NCBI RefSeq assembly: GCF_051014685.1
Contig: NW_027478388.1
Span: 2,405,180-2,469,179, forward strand
DNA: 64,000 nt
Direction: 5' to 3'
From: Ptiloglossa arizonensis
Lineage: Eukaryota > Arthropoda > Insecta > Hymenoptera > Colletidae
The notes beneath the pieces were generated by a model that saw only the letters and a list, made by a program, of their open reading frames with translations, made no database searches and was not told where the DNA came from. The stretch's first letter is position 1, and each line of letters opens with the position of its first letter. The position numbers and the translations under genes are program-made. Shown piece by piece: positions 23,861 to 37,139 of the stretch.

Positions 23861-26800
23861 CGTGCGAAAATTTTGATGGTTGCTCAACCATTCCTTAACT
23901 TCAAACTCCCATATCTCGCGAACGGATTGTCGAACTCGAGATATTCCTGTTGCATCTGACAGCAGAATCTCGCCCGATTACATAGGTATGTGTATTTTTG
24001 CCCTAGGCCATTGTAGTTATTGGTTTCGGGTATCAGACTTGCGAAAATTTTGATGGTTTCTCAACCATTCCTTAACTTCAAACTCCCATATCTCGCGAAC
24101 GGATTGACCAACTAGAGAAATTCCTGTTGCACCTGAAAGCAGAAATACGCCCGATTACCACGGTATGTGTACTTTTCCCCTGGGCCATAGCAGTTACTGG
24201 TTTCGAGTACCAGACTTGCGAAAATTTTGATGGTTTCTCAACCATTCCTTAACCTCAAACTCCCATATCTCGCGAACGGATTGACCAACTAGAGAAATTC
24301 CTGTTGCATCTGACAGCATAAACTCGCCCGATTACAACGGTATGTGTATTTTAGCCCTTGGCCATAGTAGTTAGTGGTTTCCAGTATCAGAATTGCGATA
24401 TTTTGAAGGTTTCTCAACCATTCCTTAACTTCAAATTCCCATATCTCGCGAACGGATTGACTAACTCGAGAAATTCTTGTTGCATCTGACAGCATAAACT
24501 CGCCCGATTACAACCGTATGTGTATTTTAGCCCTTGGCCATAGTAGTTAGTGGTTTCGAGTATCAGAATTGCGATATTTTGAAGGTTTCTCAACCATTCC
24601 TTAACTTCAAATTCCCATATCTCGCGAACGGATTGACGAAATCGAGAAATTCCTGTTGCATCTGAAAGCAGAATCTCTCCCGATTACAACGGTATGTGTA
24701 TTTTTCCCCTAGGCCATTATAGTTATTGGTTTCGAGTACCAGACTTGCGAAAATATTGATGGTTTCTCAACCATTCCTTAACCTCAAACTCCCATACCTC
24801 GCGAACGGATTGACCAAATCGAGAAATTACTGTTGCATCTGACAGCAGAAACTCGCCCGTTTACAACGGTATGTGTATTTTTGCCCAGGGCCATAGTAGT
24901 TATTGGTTTCGAGTATCAAACTTGCGAAATTTTGATGGTTTCTCAACCATTCCTTAACGTCAAATTCCCATAGTTCGCGAACGGATTGACGAACTCGAGA
25001 AATTCCTGTTGCATCTGAAAGCAGAATCTCTCCCGATTACAACGGTTTGTGTATTTTTGCCCTAGGCCATAGTTGTTATTGGTTTCGAGTATCAGACTTG
25101 CGAAAATTGTGATGGTTTCTGAACCATTCCTTAACTTCAAACTCCCATATCTCGCGAACGGATAGTCGAACTCGAGAAATTCCTGTTGCATCTGACAGCA
25201 GAATCGCTCCCGATTACAACGGTATGTGTATTTTAGCCCTTGGCCATGGTAGTTAGTGGTTTCGAGTATCAGAATTGCGATATTTTGATGGTTTCTCAAC
25301 CATTCCTTGACTTCAAATTCCCATATCTCGCGAACGGATTGACGAACTCGAGAAATTTCTGTTGCATCTGAAAGCAGAAACTCTCCCGATTACAACGGTA
25401 TGTGTATTTCTCCCCTAGGCCATTATAGTTATTGGTTTCGAGTACCAGACTTGCGAAAATTTTGATGGTTTCTCAACCATTCCTTAATCTCAAACTCCCA
25501 TATCTCGCGAACGGATTGACCAACTCGAGAAATTCCTGTTGCATCTGACAGCAGAAACTCTCCCGATTACCACGGTATGTGTATTTTTGCCCTAGGCCAT
25601 AGCAGTTATTGGTTTCGAGTATCAGAATTGCGATGTTTTGATGGTTTCTCAACCATTCCTTAACTTCAAATTCCCATATCTCGCGAACGGATTGACGAAC
25701 TCGAGAAATTCCTGTTGCATCTGAAAGCAGAAACTCTCCCGATTACAACGGTATGTGTATTTCTCCCCTAGGCCATTATAGTTATTGGTTTCGAGTACCA
25801 GACTTGCGAAAATTTTGATGGTTTCTCAACCATTCCTTAACCTCAAACTCCCATATCTCGCGAACGGATTGAACATCTCGAGAAATTCCTGTTGCATCTG
25901 ACAGCAGAATCTCTCCCGATTACAACGGTATGTGTATTTTTGCCCTAGGCCATAGCAGTTATTGGTTTCGAGTACCAGACTTGCGAAAATTTTGATGGTT
26001 TCTCAACCATTCCTTAACTTCAAACTCCCATATCTTGCGAACGGATTGACCAACTCGAGAAATTCCTGTTGCATCTGAAAGCTGAAACTCTCCCGATTAC
26101 AGCGGTATGTGTATCTTTCCCCTAGGCTATTATAGTTGTTGGTTTCGAGTACCAGACTTGAGAAAATTTTGATGGTTTCTCAACCATTCCTTAACTTCAA
26201 TCTCCCATATCTCGCGAACGGATTGTCGAACTCGAGAAATTCCTGTTGCATGTGACAGCAGAAACTCGCCCGATTACCACGGTATCTGTATTTTTGCCTT
26301 AGGCCATAGTAGTTATTGGTTTCGAGTATCAGACTTGCGATATTTTGATGGTTTCTCAACCATTCCTTAACTTCAAATTCCTATATCTCGCGAACGGATT
26401 GACGAACTCGAGAAATTCCTGTTGCATCTGAAAGCAGAAACTCTCCCGATTACAACGGTATGTGTATTTCTCCCCTAGGCCATTATAGTTATTGGTTTCG
26501 AGTACCAGACTTGCGAAAATTTTGATGGTTTCTCAACCATTCCTTAACCTCAAACTCCCATATCTCGCGAACGGGTTGACCAACTCGAGAAATTCCTGTT
26601 GCATCTGACAGCAGAAACTCGCCCGATTACCACGGTATCTGTATTTTTGCCCTAGGCCATAGTAGTTATTGGTTTCGAGTATCAGACTTGCGAAATTTTG
26701 ACGGTTTCACAACCATTCCTTAACTTCAAACTCCCATATCTCGCGAATGGATTGACCAACTCGAGAAATTCCTGTTGCATCTGAAAGCAGAAACTCGCCC

Positions 26801-28130
26801 GATTACCACGGTATGTGTACTTTTCCCCTAGGCCATTCCAGTAATTTGTTTCGAGTATCAAACATGCGAAAATTTTGATGGTTGCTCAACCATTCCTTAA
26901 CTTCAAACTCCCATATCTCGCGAACGGATTGTCGAACTCGAGATATTCCTGTTGCATCTGACAGAAGAATCTCGCCCGATTACATAGTTATGTGTATTTT
27001 TGCCCTAGGCCATTGTAGTTATTGGTTTCGGGTATCAGACTTGCGAAAATTTTGATGGTTTCTCAACCATTCCTTAACTTCAAACTCCCATATCTCGCGA
27101 ACGGATTGACCAACTAGAGAAATTCCTGTTGCACCTGAAAGCAGAAATACGCCCGATTACCACGGTATGTGTACTTTTCCCCTGGGCCATAGCAGTTACT
27201 GGTTTCGAGTACCAGACTTGCGAAAATTTTGATGGTTTCTCAACCATTCCTTAACCTCAAACTCCCATATCTCGCGAACGGATTGACCAACTAGAGAAAT
27301 TCCTGTTGCACCTGAAAGCAGAAACTCTCCCGATTACAACGGTATGTGTATTTCTCCCCTAGGCCATTATAGTTATTGGTTTCGAGTACCAGACCTGCGA
27401 AAATTTTGATGGTTTCTCAACCATTCCTTAACCTCAAACTCCCATATCTCGCGAACGGATTGACCAACTCGAGAAATTCCTGTTGCATCTGACAGCAGAA
27501 ACTCGCCCGTTTACAACGGTATGTGTATTTTTGCCCAGGGCCATAGTAGTTATTGGTTTCGAGTATCAGACTTGCGAAATTTTGATGGTTTCTCAACCAT
27601 TCCTTAACTTCAAATTCCCATATCTCGCGAACGGATTGACTAACTCGAGAAATTCTTGTTGCATCTGACAGCATAAACTCGCCCGATTACAACGGTATGT
27701 GTATTTTAGCCCTTGGCCATAGTAGTTAGTGGTTTCGAGTATCAGAATTGCGATATTTTGAAGGTTTCTCAACCATTCCTTAACTTCAAATTCCCATATC
27801 TCGCGAACGGATTGACGAAATCGAGAAATTCCTGTTGCATCTGAAAGCAGAATCTCTCCCGATTACAACGGTATGTGTATTTTTCCCCTTGGCCATTATA
27901 GTTATTGGTTTCGAGTACCAGGCTTGCGAAAATTTTGATGGTTTCTCAACCATTCCTTAACTTCAAACTCCCATATCTCGCGAACGAATTAACCAACTCG
28001 GGAAATTCCTGTTGCATCTGAAAGCAGAAACTCGCCCGATTACCTCGGTATGTGTACTTTTCCCCTAGGCCATTCCAGTTACTGGTTTCGAGTATCAGAC
28101 GTGCGAAAATTTTGATGGTTGCTCAACCAT
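23860..28130 (+). repeat. Higher-order repeat M, copy 2 (24 monomers, three lost)
   Basis: Tandem partner of the preceding unit, 531 bp (three monomers) shorter. The junction lies between about 25,010 and 25,068: the left side matches 20.2-20.3 kb and the right side matches 20.8 kb onward, so the equivalent of about 20,240-20,770 is missing. The end near 28,130 corresponds to the end of copy 1 at about 23,890, which shows direct tandem duplication of one block. The CATAGG marker is mutated to CATAGTTATG near 26,983. Confidence 0.86.
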
Positions 28131-28629
28131 TCCTTAACTTCAAACTCCCATATTTCGCGAACGAATTCTCGAGCTCGAGAACTTCCTGTTGCATCTGACA
28201 GCAGAAACTCGCCCGATTACCGCGGTATGTGTATTTTTGCCCTAGGCCATAGTAGTTATTGGTTTCGAGTATCAGACTTGCCAAAATTTTGATGGTTTCT
28301 CTACCATTCCTTAACTTCAAACTCCCATATCTCGCGAATGGGTTGACCAACTCGAGAAATTCCTGTTGCATCTGAAAGCAGAATCTCGCCCGATTACCAC
28401 GGTATGTGTACTTTTCCCCTAGGCCATTCCAGTTATTTGTTTCGAGTATCAGACGTGCGAAAATTTTGATGGTTGCTCAACCATTCCTTAACTTCAAACT
28501 CCCATATCTCGCGAACGGATTGTGGAACTCGAGAAATTCCTGTTGCATCTGACAGCAGAATCGCGCCCGATTACAACGGTATGTGTATTTCTCCCCTAGG
28601 CCATTATAGTTATTGGTTTCGAGTACCAG

Positions 28630-30340
28630 ACTTGCTAAAATATTGATGGTTTCTCAACCATTCCTTAACCTCAAACTCCCATACCTCGCGAACGGATTGA
28701 CCAAATCGAGAAATTACTGTTGCATCTGACAGCAGAAACTCGCCCGTTTACAACGGTATGTGTATTTTTGCCCAGGGCCATAGATGTTATTGGTTTCGAG
28801 TATCAAACTTGCGAAATTTTGATGGTTTCTCAACCATTCCTTAACGTCAAATTCCCATAGTTCGCGAACGGATTGACGAACTCGAGAAATTCCTGTTGCA
28901 TCTGAAAGCAGAATCGCTCCCGATTACAAGGGTATGTGTATTTTAGCCCTTGGCCATAGTAGTTAGTGGTTTCGAGTATCAGACGTGCGAAAATTTTGAT
29001 GGTTGCTCAACCATTCCTTAACTTCAAACTCCCATATCTCGCGAACGGATTGACCAACTCGAGAAATTCCTGTTGCATCTGACAGCAGAAACTCGCCCGT
29101 TTACAACGGTATGTGTATTTTTGCCCAGGGCCATAGTAGTTATTTGTTTCGAGTATCAGACTTGCGAAATTTTGATGGTTTCTCAACCATTCCTGAAACA
29201 TCAAATTCCCATATCTCGCGAACGGATTGACGAAATCGAGAAATTGCTGTTGCATCTGAAAGCAGAATCTCTCCCGATTACAACGGTTTGTGTATTTTTG
29301 CCCTAGGCCATAGTTGTTATTGGTTTCGAGTATCAGACTTGCGAAAATTGTGATGGTTTCTGAACCATTCCTTAACTTCAAACTCCCATATCTCGCGAAC
29401 GGATAGTCGAACTCGAGAAATTCCTGTTGCATCTGACAGCAGAATCGCTCCCGATTACAACGGTATGTGTATTTTAGCCCTTGGCCATAGTAGTTAGTGG
29501 TTTCGAGTATCAGAATTGCGATATTTTGATGGTTTCTCAACCATTCCTTGACTTCAAATTCCCATATCTCGCGAACGGATTGACGAACTCGAGAAATTTC
29601 TGTTGCATCTGAAAGCAGAAACTCTCCCGATTACAACGGTATGTGTATTTTTGCCCTAGGCCATAGCAGTTATTGGTTTCGAGTATCAGAATTGCGATGT
29701 TTTGATGGTTTCTCAACCATTCCTTAACTTCAAATTCCCATATCTCGCGAACGGATTGACGAACTCGAGAAATTCCTGTTGCATCTGAAAGCAGAAACTC
29801 TCCCGATTACAACGGTATGTGTATTTCTCCCCTAGGCCATTATAGTTATTGGTTTCGAGTACCAGACTTGCGAAAATTTTGATGGTTTCTCAACCATTCC
29901 TTAACCTCAAACTCCCATATCTCGCGAACGGATTGAACATCTCGAGAAATTCCTGTTGCATCTGACAGCAGAATCTCTCCCGATTACAACGGTATGTGTA
30001 TTTTTGCCCTAGGCCATAGCAGTTATTGGTTTCGAGTACCAGACTTGCGAAAATTTTGATGGTTTCTCAACCATTCCTTAACTTCAAACTCCCATATCTT
30101 GCGAACGGATTGACCAACTCGAGAAATTCCTGTTGCATCTGAAAGCAGAAACTCTCCCGATTACAGCGGTATGTGTATCTTTCCCCTAGGCTATTATAGT
30201 TGTTGGTTTCGAGTACCAGACTTGAGAAAATTTTGATGGTTTCTCAACCATTCCTTAACTTCAATCTCCCATATCTCGCGAACGGATTGTCGAACTCGAG
30301 AAATTCCTGTTGCATCTGACAGCAGAAACTCGCCCGATTA
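28630..30340 (+). repeat. Higher-order repeat M, partial third copy
   Basis: Collinear with 20.0-22.05 kb, but the offset steps from about 8,657 to 8,480 to 8,303 bp (49, 48, 47 monomers). Two single monomers are therefore missing relative to copy 1. A TTGCTAAAATATTG substitution near 28.63 kb is specific to this copy. Between 28.13 and 28.63 kb are about three B and A monomers, including one with GAATTCTCGAGCTCGAG. Confidence 0.8.
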
Positions 30341-30479
30341 CCACGGTATCTGTATTTTTGCCTTAGGCCATAGTAGTTATTGGTTTCGAGTATCAGACTT
30401 GCGAAATTTTGATGGTTTCTCAACCATTCCTTAACTTCAAATTCCCATATCTCGCGAACGGATTGACGAAATCGAGAAA

Positions 30480-30780
30480 TTCCTGTTGCATCTGAAAGCA
30501 GAATCTCTCCCGATTACAACGGTATGTGTATTTCTCCCCTAGGCCATTATAGTTATTGGTTTCGAGTACCAGACTTGCGAAAATTTTGATGGTTTCTCAA
30601 CCATTCCTTAACCTCAAACTCCCATATCTCGCGAACGGATTGAACATCTCGAGAAATTCCTGTTGCATCTGACAGCAGAATCTCTCCCGATTACAACGGT
30701 ATGTGTATTTTTGCCCTAGGCCATAGCAGTTATTGGTTTCGAGTACCAGACTTGCGAAAATTTTGATGGTTTCTCAACCA
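30480..30780 (+). repeat. Short reduplication of the monomers at 29.77-30.07 kb
   Basis: This repeats the GAACATCTCGAG monomer and its neighbour at an offset of 707 bp (four monomers). Beyond it, 30.8-31.08 kb switches to the CAACTAGAGAAATTCC plus TTATTTG type B monomers seen at 14.6 and 16.2 kb, so this stretch is a patchwork. Confidence 0.75.
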
Positions 30781-31127
30781 TTCCTTAACTTCAAACTCCC
30801 ATATCTCGCGAACGGATTGACCAACTAGAGAAATTCCTGTTGCACCTGAAAGCAGAAACTCGCCCGATTACCACGGTATGTGTACTTTTCCCCTAGGCCA
30901 TTCCAGTTATTTGTTTCGAGTATCAGACGTGCGAAAATTTTGATGGTTGCTCAACCATTCCTTAACTTCAAACTCCCATATCTCGCGAACTGATTGTCGA
31001 ACTCAAGAAATTCCTGTTGCATTTGACAGCAGAATCGCTCCCGATTACAACGGTATGTGTATTTTAGCCCTTGGCCACAGTAGTTAGTGGTTTCGAGTAT
31101 CAGACGTGCGAAAATTTTGATGGTTGC

Positions 31128-31661
31128 TCAACCATTCCTTAACTTCAAACTCCCATATCTCGCGAACGGATTGACCAACTCGAGAAATTCCTGTTGCATC
31201 TGACAGCAGAAACTCGCCCGTTTACAACGGTATGTGTATTTCTGCCCAGGGCCATAGTAGTTATTGGTTTCGAGTATCAGACTTGCGAAATTTTGATGGT
31301 TTCTCAACCATTCCTGAAACATCAAATTCCCATATCTCGCGAACGGATTGACGAAATCGAGAAATTGCTGTTGCATCTGAAAGCAGAATCTCTCCCGATT
31401 ACAACGGTTTGTGTATTTTTGCCCTAGGCCATAGTTGTTATTGGTTTCGACTATCAGACTTGCGAAAATTGTGATGGTTTCTGAACCATTCCTTAACTTC
31501 AAACTCCCATATCTCGCGAACGGATAGTCGAACTCGAGAAATTCCTGTTGCATCTGACAGCAGAATCGCTCCCGATTACAACGGTATGTGTATTTTAGCC
31601 CTTGGCCATAGTAGTTAGTGGTTTCGAGTATCAGAATTGCGATAATTTGATGGTTTCTCAA
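31128..31661 (+). repeat. Three-monomer block repeated at 20527 and 29007
   Basis: This 534 bp block is nearly identical to 29007-29540 (offset 2,121 bp, 12 monomers) and 20527-21060. It contains the CCCAGGGCCATAG, CCTGAAACATC, GAAATTGCTGTTGC, ATAGTTGTTATTGG and CCCTTGGCCATAG variants in order. All three copies are free of stop codons in one minus-strand frame across three monomers; this follows from lengths divisible by three and is not taken as a gene. Confidence 0.85.
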
Positions 31662-34620
31662 CCATTCCTTAACTTCAAATTCCCATATCTCGCGAACGGA
31701 TTGACGAACTCGAGAAATTTCTGTTGCATCTGAAAGCAGAAACTCTCCCGATTACAACGGTATGTGTATTTCTCCCCTAGGCCATTATAGTTATTGGTTT
31801 CGAGTACCAGACTTGCGAAAATTTTGATGGTTTCTCAACCATTCCTTAATCTCAAACTCCCATATCTCGCGAACGGATTGACCAACTCGAGAAATTCCTG
31901 TTGCATGTGACAGCAGAAACTCGCCCGTTTACAACGGTATGTGTATTTTTGCCCTAGGCCATAGTAGTCATGGGTTTCGAGTATCAGACTTGCGAAATTT
32001 TGATGGTTTCTCAACCATTCCTTAACATCAAATTCCCATATCTCGCGAACGGATTGACGAACTCGAGAAATTCCTGTTGCATCTGAAAGCAGAATCTCTC
32101 CCGATTACAACGGTATGTGTATTTTTGCCCTAGGCCATAGCAGTTATTGGTTTCGGGTACCAGACTTGCGAAAATTTTGATGGTTTCTCAACCATTCCTT
32201 AACTTCAAACTCCCATATCTCGCGAACGGATTGACCAACTCGAGAAATTCCTGTTGCATCTGAAAGCAGAAACTCTCCCGATTACCACGGTATGTGTACT
32301 TTTCCCCTAGGCCATAGCAGTTATTGGTTTCGAGTACCAGACTTGCGAAAAATTTGATGGTTTCTCAACCATTCCTTAACTTCAAACTCCCATATCTCGC
32401 GAACGGATTGAACAACTCGAGAAATTCCTGTTGCATCTGAAAGCAGAAACTGTCCCGATTACAACGGTATGTGTATCTTTCCCCTAGGCCATTATAGTTG
32501 TTGGTTTCGAGTACCAGACTTGCGAAAATTTTGATGGTTTCTCAACCATTCCTTAAATTCAAACTCCCATAGCTCGCGAACGGATTGTCGAACTCGAGAA
32601 ATTCCTGTTGCATCTGACAGCAGAAACTCGCCCGATTACCACGGTATCTGTATTTTTGCCCTAGGCCATAGTAGTTATTGGTTTCGAGTATCAGACTTGC
32701 GAAATTTTGATGGTTTCTCAACCATTCCTTAACTTCAAACTCCCATATCTCGCGAATGGATTGACCAACTCGAGAAATTCCTGTTGCATCTGAAAGCAGA
32801 AACTCGCCCGATTACCACGGTATGTGTACTTTTCCCCTAGGCCATTCCAGTTATTTGTTTCGAGTATCAGACGTGCGAAAATTTTGATGGTTGCTCAACC
32901 ATTCCTTAACTTGAAACTACCATATCTCGCGCACGGATTGTCGAACTCTAGAAATTCCTATTGCATCTGGCAGCAGAAACTCGCCCGATTACAACGGTGT
33001 GTGTATTTCTGCCCTAGGCCATTCCAGTTACTCGTTTCGAGTGTCAGACATGCGAAAATTTTGATGGTTGCTCAACCATTCCTTAACTTGAAACTACCAT
33101 ATCTCGCGAACGGATTGTCGAACTCGAGAAATTCCTATTGCATCTGGCAGCAGAAACTCGCCCGATTACAACGGTATGTGTGTTTTTGCCCTAGGCCATA
33201 GTAGTTATTGGTTTCGCGTACCAGTCTTGCGAAAATTTTGATGGTTTATCAACCATTCCTTAGCTTCAATCTCCCATATCTCGCGAACGGATTGACGAAC
33301 TCGAAAAATTGCTGTTGCATCTGGCAGCAGAAACTCGCCCGATTACAACGGTGTGTGTATTTCTGCCCTAGGCCATAGTAGTTATTGTTTTCGAGTATCA
33401 GACTTGCGAAATTTTGATGGTTTCTCAACCATTCCTTAAATTCAAATTCCAATATCTCGCGTACGGATTGACGAACTCGACAAATTCCTGTTGCATCTGA
33501 AAGCAGAAACTCACCCGATTACAACGGTATGTGTATTTTTCCCCTAGGCCATAATAGTTATTGGTTTCGAGTACCAGACTTGCGAAAATTTTGATGGTTT
33601 CTCAACCATTCCTTCAGTTCAAACTCCCATATCTCGCGAACCGATTGACCAACTCGAGAAATTCCTGTTGCATCTGAAAGCAGAATCTCTCCCGATTACA
33701 ACGGTATGTGTATTTTTCCCCTAGGCCATTATAGTTATTGGTTTCGAGTACCAGACTTGCGAAAATTTTGATGGTTTCTCAACCATTCATTAACTTCAAA
33801 CTCCCATATCTCGCGAACGGATTGACCAACACGAGAAATTCCTGTTGCATCTGAAAGCAGAATCTCGCCCGATTACCACGGTATGTGTACTTTTCCCCTG
33901 TGCCATTCCAGTTACTGTTTTCGAGTATCAGACATGCGAAAATTTTGATGGCTTCTCAACCATTCCTTAACTTCAAATTCCCATTTCTCGCGAACGGTTT
34001 GACGACCTCGAGAAATTCCTATTGCATCTGAAAGCAGAAACTCTCCTGGTTGCAATGGTGTGTGTATTTTTGCCATAGGCCATAGTAGTTATTGGTTTCG
34101 AGTATCAAACTTGCGAAAATTTTGATGGTTTCTCTACCATTCTTTAACTTCAAACTCCCATATGTCGTGAACGGATTGACGAACTCGAGAAATTCGTGTT
34201 GCATCTGAAAGCAGAAACTCGCCCGATTACCACGGTATGTGTACTTTTCCCCTAGGCCATTCCAGTTACTCGTTTCGAGTATCAGACATGCGAAAATTTT
34301 GATGGTTGCTCAACCATTCCTTAACTTCAAACTCCCATATCTCGCGAACAGATTGACCAACTCGAGAAATTCCTGTTGCATCTCAAAGCAGAAACTCTCC
34401 TGGTTACAACGGTATGTGTATTTTTGCCCTAGACCATAGTAGTTATTGGTTTCGAGTATCAGACTTGCGAAATTTTGATGGTTTCTCAACCATTCCTTAA
34501 CTTCAAATTCCCATATCTCGCGTACGGATTGACAAACTCGAGAAATTCCTGTTGCATCTAAAAGCAGAAACTCTCCCGATTACAACGGTGTGTGTATTTT
34601 TGCCCTAGGCCATAGTAGTT
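31662..34620 (+). repeat. Mixed type A and C monomers
   Basis: About 17 monomers without a clear higher-order period. A two-monomer echo is visible at 32.88-33.17 kb, where CTTGAAACTACC and CTATTGCATCTGGCAGC appear twice. This is where the CTGGCAGCAG and ACGGTGTGTGTA variants first become common. Confidence 0.7.
33653..33829 (+). repeat. Representative type C monomer (177 bp)
   Basis: This unit has CTCTCCCGATTACAACGG, TTTTTCCCCTAGGCCATTATAG, GTTATTGG and GAGTACCAGACTTGCG, followed by four A before TTTT and the TTTCTC loop. It combines the CCCC start of type B with the TTTCTC half of type A, so it may be an old recombinant class; that is inference. A CCCCTTGGCCATTATAG version is common in 1-8 kb and again near 60.4-61.3 kb. 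Confidence 0.85.
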
Positions 34621-34629
34621 ATTGGTTTC

Positions 34630-35470
34630 GAGTATCAGACTTGCGAAATTTTGATGGTTTCTCAACCATTCCTTAACTTCAAATTCCCATATCTCGCGAA
34701 CGGATTGACGAACTCGAGAAATTCCTATTGCATCTGGCAGCAGAAACTCGCCCGATTACAACGGTGTGTGTATTTTTGCCCTAGGCCATAGTAGTTATTG
34801 GTTTCGAGTATCAGACTTGCGAAATTTTGATGGTTTCTCAACCATTCCTTAACTTCAAATTCCCATATCTCGCGAACGGATTGACGAACTCGAGAAATTC
34901 CTATTGCATCTGGCAGCGGAAACTCGCCCGGTTACAACGTTGTGCGTATTTTTGCCCTAGGCCATAGTAGTTATTGGTTTCGAGTATCAGACTTGCGAAA
35001 TTTTGATGGTTTCTCAACCATTCCTTAACTTAAAATTCCGATATCTCGCGAACGGATTGACGACCTCGAGAAATTCCTATTGCATCTGGCAGCAGAAACT
35101 CGCGCGATTACAACCGTATGTGTATTTTTGGCCAAGGCCATAGTAGTTATTGGTATCGCGTATCAGACTTGCGAAAATTTTGATGGTTTCTCAACCATTC
35201 CTTAACTTCAAATTCCCATATCTCGCGAACGGATTGACGACCTCGAGAAATTCCTATTGCATCTGGCAGCAGAAACTCGCCCGATTACAACGGTGTGTGT
35301 ATTTTTGCCCTAGGCCATAGTAGTTATTGGTTTCGAGTATCAGACTTGCGAAATTTTGATGGTTTCTCAACCATTCCTTAACTTAAAATTCCGATATCTC
35401 GCGAACGGATTGACGAACTCGAGAAATTCCTGTTGCATCTGAAAGCAAAATCTCTCCCGATTACAACGGT
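34630..35470 (+). repeat. Run of near-identical single monomers
   Basis: Four to five successive type A monomers share CTATTGCATCTGGCAGC, ACGGTGTGTGTA and GACGAACTCGAG or GACGACCTCGAG, at 176-177 bp spacing, with only a few private differences each (for example CAACGTTGTGCG near 34.94 kb and TTTGGCCAAGGCC near 35.13 kb). Here homogenisation is at the level of the single monomer, unlike the multi-monomer units on either side. Confidence 0.83.
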
Positions 35471-37139
35471 ATGTGTATTTTTCCCCTATGCCATTATAGT
35501 TATTGGTTTCGAGTACCGGACCTACGAAAATTTTGATGGTTTCTCAACCATTCCTTAACTTCAAATTCCCATATCTCGCGTACGGATTGACGAACTCGAG
35601 ATATTCGTGTTGCACCTAAAAGCAGAAACTCTCCCGATTACAATGGTGTGTGTATTTTTCCCCTAGGTCATTATAGTTATTGGTTTCGAGTATCAGACTT
35701 GCGACATTTTGATGGTTTCTCAACCATTCCTTAACTTCAAATTCCCATATCTCGCGTACGGATTAACGAACTCGAGAAATTCCTGTTGCATCTAAAAGCA
35801 GAAACTCTCCCGATTACAATGGTATGTGTATTTTTCCCCTAGGTCATTATAGTTATTGGTTTTGAGTACCAGACTTGCGAAAATTTTGATGGTTTCTCAA
35901 CCATTCATTAACTTCAAACTCCCATATCTCGCGAACCGATTGACCAACTCGAGAAATTCCTGTTGCATCTGAAAGCAGAATCTCTCCCCATTACAACGGT
36001 ATGTGTATTTTTCCCCTAGGCCATTCCAGTTATTTGTTTCGTGTATCAGACATGCGAAAATTTTGATGGTTTCTCAACCATTCATCAACTTCAAACTCCC
36101 ATATCTCGCGAACGGATTGACCAACTAGAGAAATTCCTGTTGCATCTGAAAGCAGAATCTCGCCCGATTACCACGGTATGTGTACTTTTCCCCTATGCCA
36201 TTCCAGTTACTGGTTTCGAGTATCAGACATGCGAAAATTTTGATGGTTGCTCAACCATTCCTTAACTTCAAACTCCCATATCTCGCGAACGAATAGTCGA
36301 ACTCGAGAAATTCCTATTGCAACATGCAGCAGAAACTCGCCCGATTACAACGGTGTGTATTTTTGCCCTAGGCCATAGTAGTTATTGGTTTCGTGTATCA
36401 GACTTGCGAAAATTTTGATGGATTCTCAACCATTCCTTAACTTCAAACTCCCATATCTCGCGAACGGATTGACCAACTCGAGAAATTCCTGTTGCATCTG
36501 AAAGCAGAATCTCTCCCGATTACAACGGTATGAGTATTTTTCCCCTAGGCCATTATAGTTACTGGTTTCGAATACCAGACTTGCGAAAATTTTGATGGTT
36601 CCTCAACCATTCCTTAACTTCAAACTCCCATATCTCGTGAACGGATTGACGAACTCGAGAAATTCGTGTTGCATCTGAAAGCAGAAACTCGCCCGATTAC
36701 CACGGTATGTGTACTTTTCCCCTAGGCCATTCCAGTTACTCGTTTCGAGTATCAGACATGCGAAAATTTTGATGGTTGCTCAACCATTCCTTAACTTGAA
36801 ACTCCCATATCTCGCGAACGGATTGTCGAACTCGAGAAATTCCTATTGCATCTGGTAGCAGAAACTCGCCCGATTACAACGGTGTGTGTATTTTTGCCCT
36901 AGGCCATAGTAGTTATTGGTTTCGAGTATCAGACTTGCGAAAATTTTGATGGTTTCTCAACCATTCATTAACTTCAAACTCCCATATCTCGCGAACGGAT
37001 TGACGAACTCGAGAAATTCCTGTTGCATATGACAGCAGAAACTCGCCCGATTACAACGGTGTGTGTATTTTTGCCCGAGGCCATAGTAGTTGTTGGTTTC
37101 GGGTACCAGTCTTGCGAAAATTTTGATGGTTTCTCAACC
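35471..37139 (+). repeat. Mixed monomers with small deletions
   Basis: About 9-10 monomers. Near 36.35 kb one has ACGGTGTGTATTTT, two bases short, and GCAACATGCAGC in place of GCATCTGGCAGC. CTCGCGTACGG monomers with CATCTAAAAGCAG or CACCTAAAAGCAG cluster at 34.5-35.8 kb. Pieces recur at 43.9 kb (GCAACAGGCAGC). No other feature seen. Confidence 0.7.

Noticed and set aside
34630..35470. CRISPR array
   Set aside because: The repeat is continuous at 176-177 bp with no short repeat and unique spacer alternation. Differences are point changes in a satellite.
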